From: Conidiobolus incongruus B7586
Taxonomy: Eukaryota > Entomophthoromycota > Entomophthoromycetes > Entomophthorales > Conidiobolaceae
Assembly (NCBI GenBank): GCA_000697335.1
Contig: JNEM01012808.1
Coordinates: 1 to 20,722, forward strand
Reading direction: 5' to 3'
Length of the DNA: 20,722 nt
In this document: positions 10,339 through 20,722 of the stretch, in pieces
Numbering within the stretch: the stretch's first letter is position 1
Layout of the letters: the number at the start of each line of letters is the position of its first letter
Program-made: the position numbers and the translations under genes
Notes under the pieces: generated by a model
Told to the model about the DNA's origin: nothing
What the model saw: only the letters and a program-made list of their open reading frames with translations
Database searches by the model: none

Positions 10339-11052
10339 TTACAAGTTAAATTTATTTTTAAAATAACTTAAACATTGCATAGCTCTGAAATAATCTAGAT
10401 CAAATTGGTAGACAGGTATTTCAACGTTATTTACATAATAATTCAACGATTCGTTAAATTTAGTCATCGTATCTGGGTTGGGATCCAACAAGAGTTGAAT
10501 AGTTATTGACAGACAAGAGAGTAGCATTTCAAAATATATGCTTTTGGGTTGATTGATTCGATAAATTAACTCTGAAATTGGCATCAAGTTAATCTCATTT
10601 GTGATCTTATCGAAATGCTGGAATAACAACGGAATGTCATAGCTAAAAGACACATTGGATTGCTGGGGTGGTGCCGGCATTGCTGGAATAAAAGTAGGTA
10701 TTGATTGTGGAAAAGGAATAGGAGCAATGGGTAATGGACACATTGGTGCAAGTAATGGATTGGTAGGAATATATGTATTCGATGATATACTCAAACTGAT
10801 TTCTGGATCATCGATTAAATGTTTCATCAAATTCAAGTTTTCCTCCTTGAATTTGGGGCCTCTTTTCTTTCTAACACTCAAAAAAGTACAGTTTTTATTT
10901 TTTGCAATACAATTTTGACAGTTTCTATTAATATCACCATCACATTTCGACTTAGTAGCTCTACACTCGTCACATGCCTTCATATTATTTTTAATTTTGT
11001 TATTTTGACTTTTAGTCCCATTGAATTTCTTGGATTGATGATTTTGGTTCAT
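10339..11052 (-). CDS. Short Zn(2)Cys(6) transcription factor
   Basis: Fungal-type zinc-cluster DNA-binding protein of 237 aa, read from an ATG at 11052 in a single exon. The cluster is complete: Cys27, 30, 37, 45, 48 and 55, spaced C-x2-C-x6-C-x7-C-x2-C-x6-C. It follows a Lys/Asn/Gln-rich leader and precedes a basic linker, RKKRGPKFKEE. Residues about 90-130 are Pro-rich. The C-terminal hundred residues look helical and hydrophobic (FQHFDKIT, LIYRINQ, FEMLLSCLSITIQLL, FRAMQCLSYF). The protein is much shorter than classical fungal zinc-cluster factors and shows no recognisable middle-homology domain. A possible last intron of 42 nt starting within the stop region (donor GTAAAA at 10342, acceptor TTTAG, with a CTAAT branch-like site) would only replace the end with a few residues. 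Likely a nuclear regulator; targets unknown. Confidence 0.85.
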   Translation of the reverse strand: MNQNHQSKKFNGTKSQNNKIKNNMKACDECRATKSKCDGDINRNCQNCIAKNKNCTFLSVRKKRGPKFKEENLNLMKHLIDDPEISLSISSNTYIPTNPLLAPMCPLPIAPIPFPQSIPTFIPAMPAPPQQSNVSFSYDIPLLFQHFDKITNEINLMPISELIYRINQPKSIYFEMLLSCLSITIQLLLDPNPDTMTKFNESLNYYVNNVEIPVYQFDLDYFRAMQCLSYFKNKFNL

Positions 11053-14000
11053 GATAATATTGCAATTTAGTGAGATATCTTAAAGAAGTCATAGTATTCT
11101 TGAATTACACCAAGCCTATTAATATTTATATATAATCGTCTTTATACATTAGCATTGAACTCAAACTACGAAAAAACTAATAAACTGAAAAAATTTGAAA
11201 TTCCACAGCGATTAATCAATGAGAGATGATGAAAATTACCAAATATCTAAAAATAATTCAGTTTTAACAAGTTGGTTGGTTAAAATTAAATCATTTTAAA
11301 TTTTTTCTTCATATTTTCATTTCACGTATTATATTTTAGAAAAAAAATGCGTTTAATTTATACTCTTTTGTCTAAATTACCTAATGGGTAATTACTTCAA
11401 GATCAAAATTTCTCACACTAATCGAGGCAATTTGTAGAAATTGAAAATTACTACTAATATTAATTCATGTTTAATGTGTTAATAAAACTATAATTAATTA
11501 GAGATTATAAGCAAACTAATAATAAATTATATTTAAGCTTTATAAGCTATATAAAATACTTAGCTAATTCCGTCAACAAAGCTGAATTCAGAACATGCAC
11601 GAGTAGACGAAGGTTAAGGTGATGAAAACAGAATATTTAAACTTATATCAACAATGATTTTGACAAAACAATTGGGATTTAATAAAAATTGATGACATAA
11701 GCCTTCAGAGACAATTAAAGTTGTCCTTATTACTTTCTAGTTTTCATTGTTTGATTGTAAATTGACAAGTTGAAGTTATCAAACAATTAGTGATTTTGAT
11801 CAAACACATTAATCCATGTTTTAAGATATTTTAAAGTTTGCTGTTATATTTCTAAAGTATATTAAAATGCTAGATATACTATTACTAATTTTTTTGGACA
11901 TAACCTTTTCAATTTATTTGTTGCAATTAAAGTATTACTCTTAAATAATTTCCCCTTACAAATTATTTTCTCTAATTTAAAAAAGATGGATCAATGCCAA
12001 ATTCGTAGAATTTTCTAAGACTTAGATATGATTGATGAGAATTTCAAAAAGTATATATTTTTACAGTTATCATGTTTTTTGTTATAAAAATCAAAATTAT
12101 AAATTATAACTAATCAATTTTTTAATTATATTCGCTTTTCACTGTGATTGGATATATGAAAATCATAAGATCGGCTCCAAATTTGTAATTAATGATTTGG
12201 TAGTCCAGTTGGGATTGGTTTAAAATTATAAAACATAAAAAATTTTATATTTGACTTTATGATCAAGCACTTTTAAATAAAAGCTGCTATAAAAGTGATT
12301 TAATATTTATTATATTTTTTATTTTTATTTTTTTCCATAATTTTAAATTTTGATCAATGTAATAATTTAAATAAATCTAAAATTACTTAAACTTAGGAGA
12401 CCAAATTTTTCAAATACACTGCGCCCTTATGCTAATATTTTACAAATTACTTTTAATCCACTAACTTTTAATGTTCCGCGCATATTTTGGGATTTAATAT
12501 AGATTAGATGGGGAATATCTAGGCGGTATTAATGTGGATTCTAATAGTAAAATCAAATACCTTTGAATGCTTTATTTGAATATTGGTGTGCGAAAGGATT
12601 CAAAATTGATGGAATTGCAAATAATGATTAAAATTAAAATTTTTCACCATTATTCGCTCTAAAAAATGATGATAAGAGATTATATTGCTCAATTAATTTA
12701 ATATTTCTATTATATCTATTTAATAATTCTAGTTTCACGCTATTCATCATTAAATTCAATACCTATCAGAATTAATGTATATATAATTAAAAATAATGAT
12801 ATTAATTCATTCAATTCTATCAAGCATTTATATACTCAACTATATAGACAATAAAGCAGTTCATTGAATTAAATTATACTTGTATCTATATGCATCACTT
12901 CATTATTTGTAACTGAAATAGGGTTATATCAATGTAGAGAATTAATGCAACCATATCATGTTAATATTAAATATATTTTCAAATTAAGATGTTAATTGAT
13001 TAACAAACTAGAGTGATATTGAAGAACAAATGATTAATATGATTTTGATTATAATGCTATAACAATCAACTATTAGTTATAATTCTAATTTTTAATTTAT
13101 AAGTAAAAATGATTTCAAACTTCATTTTATTATACAAATGATTGAAATAGAATCATACTTAAGGGAACAATATCATAGAATTGCAAATTGAGCAGAATAC
13201 TCAACCAATAATATTAATATTAATATTAATAATTCAAATAACATAGAATAATTATAAAAGAATAAAGAAAATTGCGCTTCAGCGTGAGCCATTTAAATCT
13301 AAGTATATAAAGTTACAAGGATGGAAATAGCTTTTGTGTTAATGGATAATATTTAGGTTGACTGGTAAATATTAATAAGATATTGTGCAATGTTTTTGCG
13401 CATTTTAAGATTGCCCAAAAAACTCGTTGATATGGTTGAACAAATGATAACACTGAATTTAGTTATATGAGAATCCTATATCTTAAAAATGTTTTAGGTT
13501 ACTATTAGACAATATAAAGAAATTATAAAATGATTTAATTTAGAATCATTATTGAGTAATCATCTGTCAAAAATCTAATTTCTCAAAAGCAATTTAATCA
13601 ATTTGTAATTTGATAATTTGAATGATTAATATAAAATTTATTTTCAAAATATTAATAATATATTGTGAATACATATTATATCAATTTAGATTGAGTTTAT
13701 AATTTAAAAAAATATTTAAATATTATAAAATTATATAATAAGAAAATAAATTTTCAAATCATTAAATATATACAATATTTTGTAATATTAAATTAACCTA
13801 TTTTAAAAATTATAACAAATCTGACTGATTAATCCCAAACTCTGTTCAATGTTTGATGAATTTTGATTAAATTATGATATATAAATAAAATAATTATGAT
13901 TTCAGATTTTTTTATTTATTGTAAACAATCACAATGCTAAAAAATATTAAACACATATTTTTAATCAAATGACTGATTGATTTAATAACATATAATATTT

Positions 14001-14322
14001 ATTATCCCGCCAATTTCCACACTTAGACAATTGATATACAATCAATATTGCTTGGAACAGAAACTAAAAAATAACTAAATTTGACAATAATTCAATCTGT
14101 GCTTTAAATAGCATTAGAATTCGGTAATTAGTTTCAAATAATAATCAAGTATATATTAAAACAGGTTATTAAAAAATAAAGTCACATCTTTAAAAAAAAT
14201 TTTTTAATTAATAATCAAAATGAAATCATTTGTTAAATCCCATAATAATTAATACTTTCAATAATAATTTAAAATTTATTATCATATGACTTAAAAGATT
14301 AATAATCAAAAAAATAATCCTA
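11053..14322. other. Gene-poor AT-rich region
   Basis: About 3.3 kb with no supported coding sequence, tRNA or recognisable mobile element on either strand. Its left end must contain the promoter of the zinc-cluster gene and its right end that of the G-patch gene. There is an (AATATT)3 repeat at 13210-13227 and a small CGCT/AGCG hairpin near 13275. The length is unusual beside the compact gene island to the left. Confidence 0.55.
13210..13227. repeat. (AATATT)3 tandem repeat
   Basis: Three perfect copies of the hexamer AATATT plus a partial one. Simple AT repeat. Confidence 0.85.
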
Positions 14323-15038
14323 ATGTCAAATACTAAAAAATTTAAAAAAGAAGGAGAATATAAAATTGATGAAGAGATTAAATTAACTAAATTGACTCAG
14401 TTAAAGTTAAAGAAAAAAGAATTAGGTAACGAAGTGGGTAATTTTTATCAAAAATTTTTAAATTCAATTAATCAGTTAAATAATGACAATACAAACAATA
14501 CAAATAATACTAAAGATTTAAACATTAACACTAATAACAACAAATTTAAATTTTGTAAATTTTGTAATGAAAATATTTTATCAAACGATTATTTAAATCA
14601 TTTAAAATCTATGGGTCACTTAATGAATAAACCTGTGCAAAAAGAAGTGTCGCAAGTGAAATTACCTTCTGTAAGTAACTAAATAATATAACTTAATATT
14701 TATTATATTAATTAAATTTTTAGGATAATATAGGTTATCAAATTATGCTAAAGAAGGGATGGAAAATTCACCATGGCTTAGGTGCTAACAATCAAGGTAT
14801 GAAAGTTCCATTCCAACCTAAAGTCAAATTGGACAAACTTGGCATTGGAATTCAATCAAAATCAAGCAATTCTACTGAAACTATAGAAGAGGTAATTTTA
14901 ATTGATATATTTTCTAACAATAAATATTAATTGATTCATTTTTAGAAAACCGAAAAGATCAAAAGGAAAGAAATAGAAATGCAATTAAAGAGAGATAAAA
15001 AGGAACGCCAGAATATTATGCGGTATTTAAACAACTAA
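14323..15038 (+). CDS. C2H2 zinc-finger and G-patch protein, 3 exons
   Basis: Exons 14323-14670, 14724-14891 and 14946-15038 join to 202 aa; introns are 53 and 54 nt, both phase 0 (GTAAGT and GTAATT donors). The N-terminus is Lys-rich; residues 53-73 are an Asn/Thr low-complexity tract. A single C2H2-like finger follows, Cys78-x2-Cys81-x11-His93-x5-His99, of the FCKFCNE...HLKSMGH type. Residues about 117-160 are a G-patch: NIGYQIMLKKGW, then HHGLGANNQGM, then LDKLGIG. The C-terminus (173-202) is a charged helix ending MRYLNN. G-patch proteins bind RNA or act as cofactors that switch on DEAH-box helicases, mostly in splicing or ribosome assembly. The order finger, G-patch, charged tail resembles the C-terminal half of the GPANK1-type family without ankyrin repeats; that assignment is tentative. 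The gene is convergent with the bHLH gene. Confidence 0.85.
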
Positions 15039-15580
15039 TTTATTTATTGGGATATATATTATTACTATTATCATTAATAAAGATTATTTAATAATTTGCA
15101 AAATGTACACAATCAAATTTTACATAAAACACTTATTTATTTATTAAAAAGAATGTTTTTCAAATTACAATAAATAATTAATAGAAAATATCAACAAATT
15201 AATATGTAGAATATCGAAATAATGTAAAAATTAGATTAAGTAACTTTTCTTATAGTTGATTTGGATATAATACTGATCGAGGGGGTGAAACTGATATTAC
15301 ATGAAATCGGGTCGAATGGTTAGGAACTAATTCAACAATGGAAATTATCCTTGGAATTTAATTTACAGTTGTTTCCAAGTAATATCCATTGGATTGGCCT
15401 AATTGGGGTGATCATGTAACTAGGTGGTAAGTTAGTGGTGAAAATGACCTTTTGTGGTGAAACCGCCATGAAGATTTCAATGAATATCAAACTGAGTTTT
15501 AAAGTATTTCAAATATATTGAGTAGAAACTGAGAAATTTGAAGTTCACCGGAAGCGATATACCAAAGAAGTCATAAAAAA
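15039..15580. other. Convergent spacer with a relatively GC-rich tract
   Basis: The first 200 bp are ordinary AT-rich 3' flank. From about 15255 to 15580 the sequence is visibly richer in G and C than other spacers, yet no frame is open for long on either strand. Most likely it is the long 3' untranslated region of the bHLH gene. It contains a direct repeat, GTGGTGAAA, at 15435 and 15454. Confidence 0.45.
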
Positions 15581-16493
15581 TTAAGCAGGATCGATCTTAT
15601 CCCTTTTAGCAAGCTCGGCTTTAAGCATTTTAATCTCTTGATTCATTTCTTTTGTAGTTGCCTTTAACTCGGATATATATTCTAAAGCTAAGCTAAGAAT
15701 TAATAAACTGAATTTTCAATAAAATCTTTGAAATTTACCTTTTGTCATAATTTCCCATTTACTAGCTTTAATATTCTTATCCATAGGTAGCTCTTCTTTT
15801 AATTCGTCAAAGAGATCTTTCATTTCCTTTCTTCTTCGACGTTCTGCCAATTTATGGCTCTCTTTTAATTGGGGGGTACGAGCGTAGGGTTTTTCACTAC
15901 GGTTTGGCATGGCAAAGCGTTGATCACTATAGGGATGCATTATAGAAGGCATTGAACTTCTTCTACCAGGATCGTGGTAATTAAATGGCATGCTAAGTGG
16001 TTGAATGGAATGTCTTCGGTCCATAAGATTCGAAGTGGGGTAGGGTGATGGTTTCACTGGACTCAAAGGGATCGGTGGTAAAGTAGGCTGAAAGCGTTGA
16101 TAACCGGGTGGGGTAGGTTCTCCCTTTAATTCAGAATGATAATTAGGAGGAGTAGATTCATTCTTGACTTCTGGAAGATATGAGGGTGGCTTAGGTGATA
16201 TGAAAGCATCAGGACGGTCAGCATCGCGTCGCATTTGATTAGAGCGGTCCAACTCATGTATTGAAGGTAACTTAATTTCGTTAGGAGCTCTAAATCGACT
16301 AAAATTTTGTTAGAAAGTGTAATAAAAATAATTTAGTAAACTAGAATTACCTTGAAGGATACTGTCCTTGGCTAGGAGAGTTGGAAGAATTCCAAGCTAA
16401 AGCAAAAGAAATTTCATGTTAATAAAACAATAGATGATCTATACACAAATGAATGTTACCAGACAAAGGATAAGTTTGGTGGGATTGGCTCAT
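15581..16493 (-). CDS. bHLH transcription factor, 4 exons
   Basis: Predicted 248-aa E-box-binding regulator. Exons 16493-16460, 16396-16351, 16298-15739 and 15687-15581; introns are 63, 52 and 51 nt. The ATG at 16493 begins MSQSHQTYPLS; the long exon also opens at a TTG (16252), but frame continues upstream through LPSIHEL, so the spliced start is preferred. Residues 1-170 are Pro/Ser-rich and probably disordered, with many SP/TP sites. The bHLH spans about 172-226: basic region SHKLAERRRRKEMKDLF, loop with LPMDKNIKASKWEI, helix 2 MTKALEYISELK. His175, Glu179 and Arg183 are the residues that in class B bHLH proteins read CACGTG. A leucine-repeat helix (about 215-243) follows for dimerisation. 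Helix 2 is split across the last intron, whose acceptor is a tandem TTAGCTTAG; only the downstream AG keeps the frame. Confidence 0.9.
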
Positions 16494-16933
16494 ATCCAAA
16501 ACGATAAAATATTAACAAAGATAATGAACGTGAATGAAAAGATAGGGTGGCGATGGTCGGAATGTAATTGAAAGTGAGAGTGAATGCTTAATATGAAATT
16601 TGGTAAGATTACGGCTGAGAATGTAATAAATTTAATTTAAGAATTAAAGTTTCAATTAAATTCACAAAGAAAGAAAAGAAAAATGCAAATCTCATCAAGT
16701 TCATTTATTATACCAAAAGTAAATTGACTGAGGGATTTTAATACCATTATTGAGGTAACACTCACTATTAAGCCTGATATAGATTTTTCTACTTCCTATT
16801 TTGATTCAATCACAAATTAATTTTCTTCATCTTGTCAAATCAAATTGTTTTTCTTGAAAATATATTAGAAATCGTGATTATTCAAAATAGCTATAATTTG
16901 TAATGTGAAATTAAATCAAGAAATAGAGGAATA

Positions 16934-16946
16934 TACACGTCGTGTA
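16934..16946. promoter_or_regulatory. TACACG-T-CGTGTA palindrome
   Basis: A perfect 6-bp inverted repeat around a single T. Each arm carries a CACG half-site of the kind bHLH proteins bind, with one base too many for a standard CACGTG box. It lies about 440 bp above the bHLH start codon. Confidence 0.35.
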
Positions 16947-17116
16947 ACTGAGTTTAATGGATATATTGGCTTGAATAATCAGTCGAGGTACTTGAAGCCA
17001 AATTAATTGGGATTTATTCAATTCACATAAAGAGATATTTACCAAGTTATTCGTTATTATCCTATACAACATTCAAACTATTAAATCAAAATGAGACTCG
17101 CATGTGATTCAAATAT

Positions 17117-17166
17117 CCAATAGTGAAACCTGAATTAGCCAATCACTTCCCGAGGAACCCACCAAT
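17117..17166 (+). promoter_or_regulatory. Three evenly spaced CCAAT boxes
   Basis: CCAAT occurs at 17117-17121, 17139-17143 and 17162-17166, with start-to-start spacing of 22 and 23 bp, close to two helical turns. CCAAT is the binding site of the NF-Y/HAP complex. All are on the plus strand, so relative to the minus-strand bHLH gene they are inverted, which NF-Y tolerates. Confidence 0.35.
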
Positions 17167-17330
17167 CATCAAGTGAATCCACTTATCGTTTCTGAGAGCA
17201 TTGATAAAGGTGAATCAATGCGCAAAAACTGGAATATCACTGAAATCCACGTTTTAATCGGGTTATTATTTCTCCAAATTGGAATAAGGTATATGAACAA
17301 TTCAAGATTGCGCGATAGTTAAATTATTAA

Positions 17331-20300
17331 ACTATTGATACTTTGCTAAAAATAAAATGAACGTGGTGATACCAATTTAAGGAATTTAGTTATTGCATTA
17401 AATTATTCTATTTAACATAATATCAGTTTTTTCTAATCCATATAAAATTCAAATATAATCAGATTTAATATTTTGCTTTTAAAATTTATTTCAATATGTA
17501 GTTTAACAATATACTTTGGAAAAATATATATTAGAATGTTTTGAATTTATATATTTTAATCAATCCCCTTTAGTCATTATTAATTTATTTTATCTCATTA
17601 ACCTGTCAAACTTTAAATTTACCTCCCTTTTCAAAGTTAATATGAATTTTTTTTCCAAGCCATCCATTAAGCTAAATTTCCTTGAATTAATCAATGAGAA
17701 TATTAAATTTTAAAATAAAGAAATGATGTGGAGTTTAATTATATACTCAGATTACTTTTTTTAATTTTTCAAATTTAAATATTTTTTTATGTTTATAATT
17801 TTTTAAGTGGAAATAATTCAAATATCAATTTTACCTATAAATTAATTTTAGCATGAATACTAATTCACTAAAAAATTAGTAATTGCATTTAAAATTCATG
17901 CTATTTTTAAAGATAGAAAATATCAAAATTATATGATAATAAAGTCATAAATTAGATTGTAAAAGGCACATTAAAATATTACTTCAGTCTTTATAAATTT
18001 CATTGTAAGCATACTCTATTTAATTTGAAGATATATTGTATAAACCTGATTTTATCAACTATAGTCTTTTATAAATCAACATTTAACGCCTGTTATTTAA
18101 TTAATTAAAATTGTTTGATAGAAGGGTATATATGATAATGATAGTATTAAATAATAATTAATACCGCTATTTATGATTATAATAACTGTATATAATTTTT
18201 ACAATGATTGCATTTATATATAAAAAACCAGTTATAAATAAATATATAAATATGTTTATTTAAAATATATTGATTTTTTTATAAATATATAACTCAATAT
18301 TAAAATTAATATATCAAATTATTAAGAATTGATGTAAATACTTTTTGTAATGTTAAATATTCATAATCTATATTTATATTTATTTAATTAATGAACTTAA
18401 TAGAATAATTTATAATATAATATTAATTGTTAATTCTTTATTAATTTATATTTTTATTTGAATATCATTTAAATTCTAATATATTAAAATTAATGTCAAT
18501 ATAATAATCATGCTATTTATATTAGCTAATTTTATTTAATATTTATATCAATTTTCTTAATTTTAATTATCTTATAAAGAATATTAATTACAAGATTATT
18601 ATCAATCTAATAATTGAATAAACTATTATTAAAATAAGCTTAAATTGAATAATTTTAATATTAAATTAATATTTATATATTACTTAAGGTAATAAAATAC
18701 ATGTAATTTTTAATTAATTATAATATTTAATTTTCAATTTAATTTCTGAGCATTAAAATTTTTTTTAAACGAATTCAGGTAGTTTATATCAAAGGATTAT
18801 AAGTTTTCTGTTTATAATTATTTTAAGTCAAAATAAGAAAGATTAGTTTTAATAGAGCAAATATTCTATTTAATATGAAATATATTAACATTTATAACCT
18901 TAAATAATTAACAAAATAATAACTTTAATTTGATCAAATAACTTTATTTATATATTTTATTGGGGAGTAATATATTTATATTTATAATTAATCTCTTTTA
19001 TAATTTATTTATTAATTTAACTCATATTTTATTATTTCCCAAATAATTTTTAATATTTTATATTTGATTTTTTTGACTTATAAGGTTAGCTTAGTTTAGG
19101 CATGTCTATTACAGATTTGATTAATAGCTTTAAATTTATTATCTTTTTTTTTAATATTTTATCAAATACTTTTTATTACCCATTTTAAATTTGAATAATA
19201 AATATCATCATGTTATTAATATCAAAATGGCTAATATTTATTTAATAAATCTTATATACCTTAAATTAATTATTATTTATCTGACAGTTATTCAACAAAC
19301 AATTTATGAAAATAAAATAATATTTCTCCAAAGAAATTTATTTCATATTTTTATAACTAATTCAATTTATATTCGAATATATCTTGATTTTTAAATTTAT
19401 AATTGGATAGTTATTTTACGGAATCAATATATATATTCAAGATATTAATAGTTACAATGAAATTAAAATATTTGAATAGTATTATAATTCTAATTATTAT
19501 ATAATCACCAAATAATTTAAAAAATGACTTAAAATTGAATAAAAAATAAATTAAATTTAATATAAATGTATTCTATCAAAATTAATCAGAAATTCATTTA
19601 AATTATATTATTAATAATCAATTTCTAATGAAATATATTTTTAAAAATTTATAAACTTTTAGCAAATTAAACATCCATTAATTTGAACTCATAATTACCA
19701 AAACAAACACTATATTATTATTTTATTTTCAAATTTATTCATAAAATCAAACAGTTCAAATATTATATATTCTTGTCTTAATAAGCATATATTTAATATA
19801 GTTTAATATCTATCAAATTATTATATTAAAGTTAATTTAAAGTCAAATTCATTTAAGAAAATAATTGTCAAATAGTTATTTTATAAATTGATTGCTTTCA
19901 ATATATTAATAGAATTATTAATATTAATAAAATCTTAAATAATTATTACTTATACCTAAGACGGTTAAAATAAATGATAATTGCCTATTCGGCCTTTATT
20001 TGATAATACCTTGATAAAACTAAATCAAAATTCACATACTGGGTATTTAACATTGAGTCATACACTAAATTATCAATTATCAATTATCAAACTCAAAATA
20101 TTTTAATAATGGTTATAGTTTATATTTAAATATTTTCTCCATTACTAATAATTTAAAACCTGATAAATTGACATATATTATATATTCAAACAAAACAGAT
20201 GATATTTAGTAAAAATCTATGAATTATCAAAGGAATACTAAGAACAATATACTTATTAATAAAAATTTCTATATATCAGATTTTTTTTTAAAAATTTTTT

Positions 20301-20722
20301 CTTGATCCTTTTGATTAATTCTTATAGGCATTTCAAATAAGAAATGATTTTGAATTACTTTTGAAATTTTAATAATTATAAGTATCAAAAGTGAATCTAT
20401 AACTGTATTAATTAATATATTTAATAATTTTAAAAAATGGCGAAATATTTTGAAATATTGATTAAAAAATTAAATCTTGATTTATTAATCAATTTATTTA
20501 TTTTATTTAATTCATCCAAAATCTAAAACTCCATTGCTGTTACATTAACTAAGCTTATTTTTTATAGTAATTGTAATAATTATAATATATATTAAAAATA
20601 AAAAGGAAGAATAAATAATTAAATAACAATATTGAGATATTTGAATTGATTTTAAAAATGATAAAAATATTTAATATCATAAAGGAATATTTAAAGATAT
20701 AAATATTAAATATTAAGAAATA
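17331..20722. other. AT-rich gene-free right flank
   Basis: No gene is supported. The two open frames found (17516-17713 and 19191-19394) encode Ile/Asn/Phe/Leu-rich strings typical of translated AT-rich DNA and match no family I know. There is a small tandem repeat at 20068-20088. No tRNA, transposase or reverse transcriptase signature was seen. Confidence 0.55.
20068..20088. repeat. AATTATC tandem repeat
   Basis: Three perfect head-to-tail copies of the 7-mer AATTATC, in the right-hand AT-rich flank. Confidence 0.9.

Larger units (their letters stand above)
16494..17330. promoter_or_regulatory. Upstream region of the bHLH gene
   Basis: This tract is richer in G and C than the flanks and has no long open frame, so it is best read as promoter plus 5' leader of the bHLH gene. 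It holds a 13-bp palindrome (16934-16946) and three CCAAT boxes at 17117, 17139 and 17162. Pyrimidine-rich stretches near 16840 are on the plus strand. Whether an unannotated transcript starts here in the plus direction cannot be told. Confidence 0.4.

Noticed and set aside
10655-10918. 87-codon plus-strand Gly-rich frame
   Set aside because: It is antisense to the Pro-rich middle of the zinc-cluster gene.
13270-13285. CGCTTCAGCG hairpin in the gene-poor region
   Set aside because: The stem is 4 bp with a 2-base loop and there is no flanking structure to support an RNA gene.
19191-19394. 67-codon plus-strand frame, and a similar one at 17516-17713
   Set aside because: Both are Ile/Asn/Tyr/Phe-rich strings expected by chance in this composition, with no motif or conserved pattern.

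Overview
The window reads as nuclear DNA of a very AT-rich fungus. Seven genes can be supported, six of them split by short GT-AG introns (16 in all, 15 of them 50-64 nt and one 87 nt). A Zn(2)Cys(6) regulator makes a fungus almost certain. The low GC, the PWWP-type protein and the style of the zinc-cluster protein (a basic KKRGPK stretch right after the cluster) suggest an early-diverging lineage such as Entomophthoromycotina/Zoopagomycota, but that placement is inference. No bacterial, viral or transposase-like coding sequence was recognised.

Layout. 1-2880: AT-saturated DNA without a supported gene; the first 1.5 kb is especially poor in G/C and has no CpG that I could find. 2881-3883 (-): PWWP-domain chromatin-type protein. 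4974-6314 (+): eIF4A-III/Fal1 DEAD-box helicase, four exons. 7145-7880 (+): FHIT/Hnt2-type HIT hydrolase, six exons including a 5-nt micro-exon. 8058-9526 (-): unrecognised acidic, disordered protein, three exons, tail to tail with the HIT gene. 10339-11052 (-): short Zn(2)Cys(6) transcription factor. 11053-14322: gene-poor AT-rich DNA. 14323-15038 (+): C2H2 plus G-patch protein, three exons. 15581-16493 (-): bHLH transcription factor, four exons. 16494-20722: a relatively GC-rich upstream tract (to about 17.3 kb) and then AT-rich DNA without a supported gene.

How the genes fit together. There is no operon or obvious cluster. Two genes are RNA-related (the eIF4A-III helicase and the G-patch protein), three are chromatin or transcription-related (PWWP, Zn cluster, bHLH), one is a dinucleoside polyphosphate hydrolase and one is unknown. 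This looks like an ordinary gene-containing island between AT-rich deserts. The most distinctive features are in gene structure: a 5-nt micro-exon whose inclusion restores the conserved Pro-Gly-His of FHIT, a duplicated splice donor in the PWWP gene that could remove nine residues in frame, and a tandem acceptor in the bHLH gene where the upstream site would delete helix 2. I did not find a convincing new multi-gene system. Exon boundaries were worked out by hand from reading frame, splice signals and remembered family sequences, not from an alignment or transcripts.
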